Assembly (NCBI RefSeq): GCF_010020825.1
Contig: NZ_JAACJE010000001.1
Coordinates: 1,798,001-1,862,000, forward strand
Length of the DNA stretch: 64,000 nucleotides
Reading direction: 5' to 3'
From: Acidovorax sp. 210-6
GTDB taxonomy: Bacteria; Pseudomonadota; Gammaproteobacteria; Burkholderiales; Burkholderiaceae_C
Position 1 is the stretch's first letter. Each line of letters opens with the position of its first letter. Positions 61,644-64,000 of the stretch are shown in pieces. The notes under the pieces are model-generated. The model saw only the letters and a list, made by a program, of their open reading frames with translations, did not search any database and had not been told where the DNA came from. Position numbers and translations under genes: made by a program.

Positions 61644-62121
61644 ACCAACCGGCCTCCTCGATACCCGGGGCGGTTCAAACACCGTGATCGGCGATCTGCT
61701 GAGCGAGGTGTCGCGGCTGGATGAGCGCATCGCGCAGTACGACCAGCACATCAAGACCATGGCCCGCCAGAGCACCGAGGCCCAGCGCCTGATGCAGCTC
61801 TCGGGTATCGGCGAGACCACGGCCACCGCACTCCTGAGCACGATCGGCAACGGGCGCGACTTTAAGTGCGGACGCCAGTTGTGCGCCTGGCTGGGGTTGG
61901 TGCCCGGGCAGTACAGCTCGGGCGGCAAGCAGCGCCTGGGCCGCATCACCAAGGCGGGTGACCCGTACTTGCGCAGCCTGCTGGTGCTCGGTGCACGAGC
62001 GGTGCTCGTGGCCGCCAAGAACAAGACCGACCCCATCAGCCGCTGGGCAGTGAGTCTGGCGCAGCGGCGGGGCTACTGGAAGGCCATCGTGGCCATTGCC
62101 GCGAAGAACGCCCGCATGTGA

Positions 62122-62336
62122 TGGGCCGTGCTCAGCAAGGGTGAAGACTTCCACCTGCCCGCCTGAGCACCCGAATCCGGCGCCAAAAACCACAGAAACA
62201 GGGAGGCATTGATTCGATTTTCTTCACTGCGTGCAACCAGCAACATCGATGAGTCAAGGTTGGACCTGCGCGGGGCGTGACCGATTAACTCAAGGAGATC
62301 AGGGCCATCGGCCACAGCAAGGCGATGGCCATACTC
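62122..62336 (+). ncRNA. Candidate bridge RNA region of the IS1111-type element
   Basis: Long non-coding end downstream of the transposase, where the IS1111 subgroup encodes its bridge RNA. It can fold: GTGCTCA pairs with TGAGCAC (about 62129-62169), and GGCCATCG (62303-62310) with CGATGGCC (62323-62330). The assignment is by position and structure; no loop-target match was made. Confidence 0.35.
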
Positions 62337-62348
62337 GGCTAACGAATG
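62337..62348. repeat. Direct repeat at the right end of the IS1111-attC-type element
   Basis: GGCTAACGAATG, identical to 59699-59710. Confidence 0.65.
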
Positions 62349-62561
62349 GGTCCCCCGCGCGCGTCTTTCATCAGGGTCCGCTGCAACGAGCAGCTTCAAT
62401 GACCGTTTGTAGTTTCGCTGTCCGCATCCCTTGCTCACACCGCAACGAAGCACTGGCGCAGAAGGTGAAAAGAATCAGGTCAATTCAAAAATGCATTCCG
62501 TGATCCATCGCTGCGCGATGCATCACGGTGGGGAAAGCGTTTGACTTTTGGGGAGAAGCCC
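62349..62561. other. Cassette remnant without a recognisable gene
   Basis: About 210 bases between the IS end and the next attC. There is no supported reading frame on the minus strand, where cassette genes lie; the open frames seen run through the IS end. A 14-bp stem with one mismatch (62498-62528, CCGTGATCCATCGC with its complement) is the only structure. Confidence 0.4.
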
Positions 62562-62861
62562 TTGTAGGACAAGGTAAGCGGCCCGTCTTTGACGGGTCCG
62601 CTTGACTGCCGGGTTAGACCCGAAGGCCCAAAGGGCGGGCACTGAATTGACGACGGGCGCGGCCCGGGAAAAAGCACGGAGCCACGGAAGTGGCGCAATG
62701 CTGCAAGAACGATAGTTACTAGCGCTTGCTGCACAAGCGCTGGAGGCCAAAAAGGCTAGCAACAGAGGAGGCGAATGCAGGCGAAGCCCAACGCAGCGCG
62801 AGAACCCCCAAGGAGAAACCTTTGAGAAAGGGGAAGCACTGGAATAAACGCCGGCCTGCAT
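62523..62861 (-). CDS. Doubtful cassette ORF
   Basis: A 112-residue frame starting about 15 bases after the preceding attC-like site, as cassette genes do. Its middle is encoded by a repeat-1 copy ([12 protein letters not shown]) and its end runs through the next attC-like site ([16 protein letters not shown]). No domain is recognisable. A similar run (SPCTASASSYRF) exists at the distal end of the array. It may be non-coding filler. Confidence 0.3.
   Translation of the reverse strand: MQAGVYSSASPFSKVSPWGFSRCVGLRLHSPPLLLAFLASSACAASASNYRSCSIAPLPWLRAFSRAAPVVNSVPALWAFGSNPAVKRTRQRRAAYLVLQGLLPKSQTLSPP
62562..62619 (-). other. attC-like site
   Basis: The minus strand begins GTCTAAC, a perfect RYYYAAC. 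The arms AAGCGG/CCGCTT and CCCGTC/GACGGG pair with one unpaired base and a TTT loop, the same build as the site at 59422-59481. The opposite GTTRRRY end is not recognisable. Confidence 0.6.
62707..62755. repeat. Dispersed palindromic repeat 1, copy k (in a cassette)
   Basis: AACGATAGTTACTAGCGCTTG then CTGCACAAGCGCTGGAGG. The dyad AGCGCTTG / CAAGCGCT is perfect. Confidence 0.75.
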
Positions 62862-62876
62862 GAAGTGGAATATGAA

Positions 62877-62936
62877 GGGACTAAGGAATAAGTTCAGTCG
62901 CCGCCGTAGGCGGGCGGCTGCGACGGTAGGTTAGAA
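62877..62936 (-). other. attC-like site of the first cassette (degenerate)
   Basis: The minus strand begins TTCTAAC just after the stop of the zinc-ribbon gene. The arms around GTA pair imperfectly (CAGTCGCCGCC with GGCGGGCGGCTG), and the far end CTTAGTC differs from GTTRRRY in one base. Confidence 0.5.
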
Positions 62937-62940
62937 AAAA

Positions 62941-63693
62941 TCACTGGAACTCTTTTACGGTGCCGTCCGCAAACAATATTTTCTTCGTGTTAAATTGAAT
63001 TTTTATGTTTTGCAAGTCTTCGTTTCTTAGTCTCTTGTGCTTGTCAATAAATTGGTTGTAATTTATTTGGCCTGCCCATTCTAGATTGGAATTCATCGCC
63101 ACTGGATCATTTATAGCTATGTTGGCTGAGAGAATTATGTTATCGAGCAAGTCGGTAAATACGATATTCCCATCAAAGGCCCGAATATCGCCATTTGTAA
63201 GATTTCTAAAATTTATGGTGAACGTAATCGCATCGTCCAACCCTATTCTGTAATTGGCTTCTTGGAATCCCTTTTTCTCAAGATTCACGGATAGCGGGGG
63301 TGGCACCTTTGGTTTTGCTACAGGTGGCGTAACCTTCTTTCGTTCGGGCTGTGTAGGGCTTAGGGCTGTACTAAAGCCTTTTGTGATGCCTTCTGCCGCC
63401 ACCTGGAAGGTTTGACGTAGTTCATATTTAATATGTTCGCGACCAGCAAAATATCCAATAACCAAACCTATAAAAATTGGAATAGCCCATGGCGGGATAT
63501 TAAATCGTTTGCTGGCAGTCTCGTGGAGCTCGCTATCCTCTACTGAGGATGTGGTTTTCCTGGGTGAGGTTGATATTGGCGCAGTAGTGCTAGGCGGACG
63601 ATACTTGTTGTAAACAATACCGCAGTTAGGACATTCATATTCAGGTGCTTTATCTGTAGGTTTTCTCTCATAAGAGCATTTTGGGCACTTCAT
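62941..63693 (-). CDS. Zinc-ribbon, single-pass membrane protein (first integron cassette)
   Basis: 250 residues, strong ribosome site (AGGGGG) before the ATG. An N-terminal zinc ribbon CPKC-x16-CPNC (residues 3-24) is followed by a Ser/Thr/Pro-rich linker and one membrane helix at about 68-84 (PPWAIPIFIGLVIGYFAG). A C-terminal domain of about 100 residues, apparently beta-rich, follows (ITFTINFRNLTNGDIRAFDG in part). I know no function; the last domain reads like a ligand-binding or DUF-type beta sandwich. It is very A+T-rich compared with the chromosome, a sign of transfer, and sits in the attI-proximal, best-expressed position. Confidence 0.8.
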   Translation of the reverse strand: MKCPKCSYERKPTDKAPEYECPNCGIVYNKYRPPSTTAPISTSPRKTTSSVEDSELHETASKRFNIPPWAIPIFIGLVIGYFAGREHIKYELRQTFQVAAEGITKGFSTALSPTQPERKKVTPPVAKPKVPPPLSVNLEKKGFQEANYRIGLDDAITFTINFRNLTNGDIRAFDGNIVFTDLLDNIILSANIAINDPVAMNSNLEWAGQINYNQFIDKHKRLRNEDLQNIKIQFNTKKILFADGTVKEFQ

Positions 63694-63714
63694 ATATTCC
63701 CCCTGAGGTATTTG

Positions 63715-63721
63715 ATCTAAC
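63715..63721 (-). other. attI-like crossover point
   Basis: GTTAGAT on the minus strand (GTTRRRY) between the integrase and the first cassette. Position and sequence fit the attI/cassette boundary; simple attI sites have few other fixed features. Confidence 0.5.
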
Positions 63722-63739
63722 TAGAATTAGACGATAGCC

Positions 63740-63768
63740 ATCGTAAGCTAGTTGGTCTGCCAAAACAA
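63740..63768 (-). promoter_or_regulatory. Possible cassette promoter (Pc)
   Basis: Minus strand TTGTTT (63768-63763), 17-bp spacer, TACGAT (63745-63740), pointing into the first cassette gene. Confidence 0.4.
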
Positions 63769-63836
63769 GATGTATCGATTGGTACACAGGGATAGTACCG
63801 AGATGATGATGTTTAGGCAAACCTAAAATTTTCCGG

Positions 63837-64000
63837 ATGACATAGTCTTCAGATTATCCTGCACCCGCTGCACCCGCTGCACCTGCCGCGTCGGGGATCG
63901 CGCCAGCGCCCAAGCTGCTGGATCGTTTGCGTGATCATCTGCGCACGCGCCATTACAGCATTCGCACCGAGACGGCTTATGTCGATTGGGCGCGGCGCTT
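63837..64000 (+). CDS. intI: Integron integrase IntI, 5' fragment (possible nonsense codon)
   Basis: Runs off the window. The frame encodes a Pro/Ala-rich leader (SSDYPAPAAPAAPAAS), partly from a tandem 9-base repeat GCACCCGCT, and then KLLDRLRDHLRTRHYSIRTE, TAYVDWARR, the N-terminal core-binding signature of integron integrases. The only in-frame ATG upstream (63837) is followed by ACA and then TAG (63843-63845); no ATG or GTG follows before the conserved part, only a TTG at 63927. Either codon 3 has mutated to a stop or the start is unusual. Orientation opposite to the cassettes is canonical. Confidence 0.75.

Larger units (their letters stand above)
60359..61677 (+). mobile_element. IS3-family insertion sequence, complete
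   Basis: 1319 bp. Terminal inverted repeats of 27 bp match at 24 positions and start TGAACCGCCCCGGGT at both ends. The flanking target duplication is AAC (60356-60358 and 61678-61680). Two overlapping genes are intact. It is inserted in the transposase gene of the surrounding IS110 element. Confidence 0.95.
59825..62121 (+). pseudogene. IS110-family transposase gene split by IS3
   Basis: Two parts, 59825-60358 and 61681-62121, that join in frame once the IS3 and one copy of the AAC duplication are removed, giving 324 residues. Part 1 has the DEDD domain (IGIDLAKNVFAVHGV; CLIGMEACSGAHHWA; GKNDAADAAAICEA). Part 2 has the C-terminal domain (LSGIGETTATALLSTIG; YSSGGKQRLGRITKAGDPYLR) with the serine motif. 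As it stands, the first part ends at a TGA contributed by the IS3 terminus, so the product is truncated. No other damage is seen. Confidence 0.9.
59711..62348 (+). mobile_element. IS110-family element (IS1111-attC type), interrupted by an IS3 element
   Basis: About 1.3 kb of element sequence split by a 1319-bp IS3. It has about 114 bp before and 220 bp after the transposase gene, the asymmetry of the IS1111 subgroup. The ends share the 12-bp direct repeat with attC-end sequence. Members of this subgroup are known to target attC sites. Exact terminal bases are not resolved. Confidence 0.7.

Noticed and set aside
62073-62453. 126-residue minus-strand frame at the right end of the IS110 element
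   Set aside because: It spans the IS terminus and part of the transposase gene in antisense; not a cassette gene.
63770-63790. LexA-like box upstream of intI (TGTA-N8-TACA)
   Set aside because: The half-site spacing is two bases longer than CTGT-N8-ACAG, and the outer bases do not match.
63866-63888. CRISPR-like or microsatellite repeats in the window
   Set aside because: The only short tandem repeat seen is a 9-base unit (GCACCCGCT) in the integrase leader; no spacer-repeat array exists.

Overview
The window is a high-GC chromosomal stretch of a betaproteobacterium, most likely a member of the Comamonadaceae (Acidovorax / Alicycliphilus / Comamonas / Delftia type). This is inferred from gene content and order (iscRSUA-hscBA-fdx, rimP-nusA-infB-rbfA-truB, ratA/rnfH next to smpB, guaB-guaA), from the protein sequences, and from a short dispersed repeat with a GCGCAAGCAGCTAT-like core that occurs at least eleven times. 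I could not run a taxonomic search.

Layout, left to right. 1-8.4 kb: the 3' part of uvrB, then the complete iron-sulfur assembly operon iscR-iscS-iscU-iscA-hscB-hscA-fdx running on into dnaQ, two identical tRNA-Val genes and a tRNA-Ser. 8.4-15.5 kb: a membrane diguanylate cyclase, an SPFH/NfeD pair, a large Orn/Lys/Arg decarboxylase, an exported ATP-dependent DNA ligase (LigE type) and fabI. 15.6-22 kb: a yejABEF-type peptide/microcin C ABC transporter operon interrupted between yejA and yejB by a GIY-YIG gene of different base composition. 22-29.8 kb: a P-type cation ATPase and an arsenic operon (arsR, DUF2703, arsC, arsD, arsA, acr3, thioredoxin-like). 29.8-38.3 kb: the rimP-nusA-infB-rbfA-truB translation operon and typA; its promoter is followed at once by a perfect intrinsic terminator. 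38.3-39.7 kb: an IS110-family element sitting inside a copy of a second dispersed repeat. 39.7-59.1 kb: ordinary chromosomal genes, including a DMT exporter, a 3-hydroxyisobutyryl-CoA hydrolase-like protein, an ECF sigma/anti-sigma/lipoprotein module, smpB, ratA-rnfH, guaB-guaA, an acyl-CoA ligase, PilZ, universal stress protein, DUF917 plus PAS-GGDEF, RluA-type synthase, hybrid histidine kinase and FKBP.

The right end (about 59.2-64 kb) is the accessory part. I read it as a chromosomal integron: an IntI-type integrase running rightward off the window, an attI-like crossover point, and a leftward array of cassettes with attC-like hairpins. Cassette genes lie on the minus strand and differ in base composition. 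One attC carries an IS110-family element of the kind that targets attC sites (IS1111-attC type). That element's transposase gene is itself split by an IS3-family element with near-perfect terminal inverted repeats and a 3-bp target duplication. The integrase reading frame has a TAG as its third codon, so the integron may be inactive.

Two themes cut across the window. One is the palindromic repeat found in intergenic DNA, inside integron cassettes and in frame within conserved genes (hscA, ligE, yejF, truB and others). The other is a pair of IS110-family elements, each with a non-coding end in the position where bridge RNAs are encoded. Very long reading frames on the opposite strand of isc, infB, typA and the histidine kinase are composition shadows and are not annotated.
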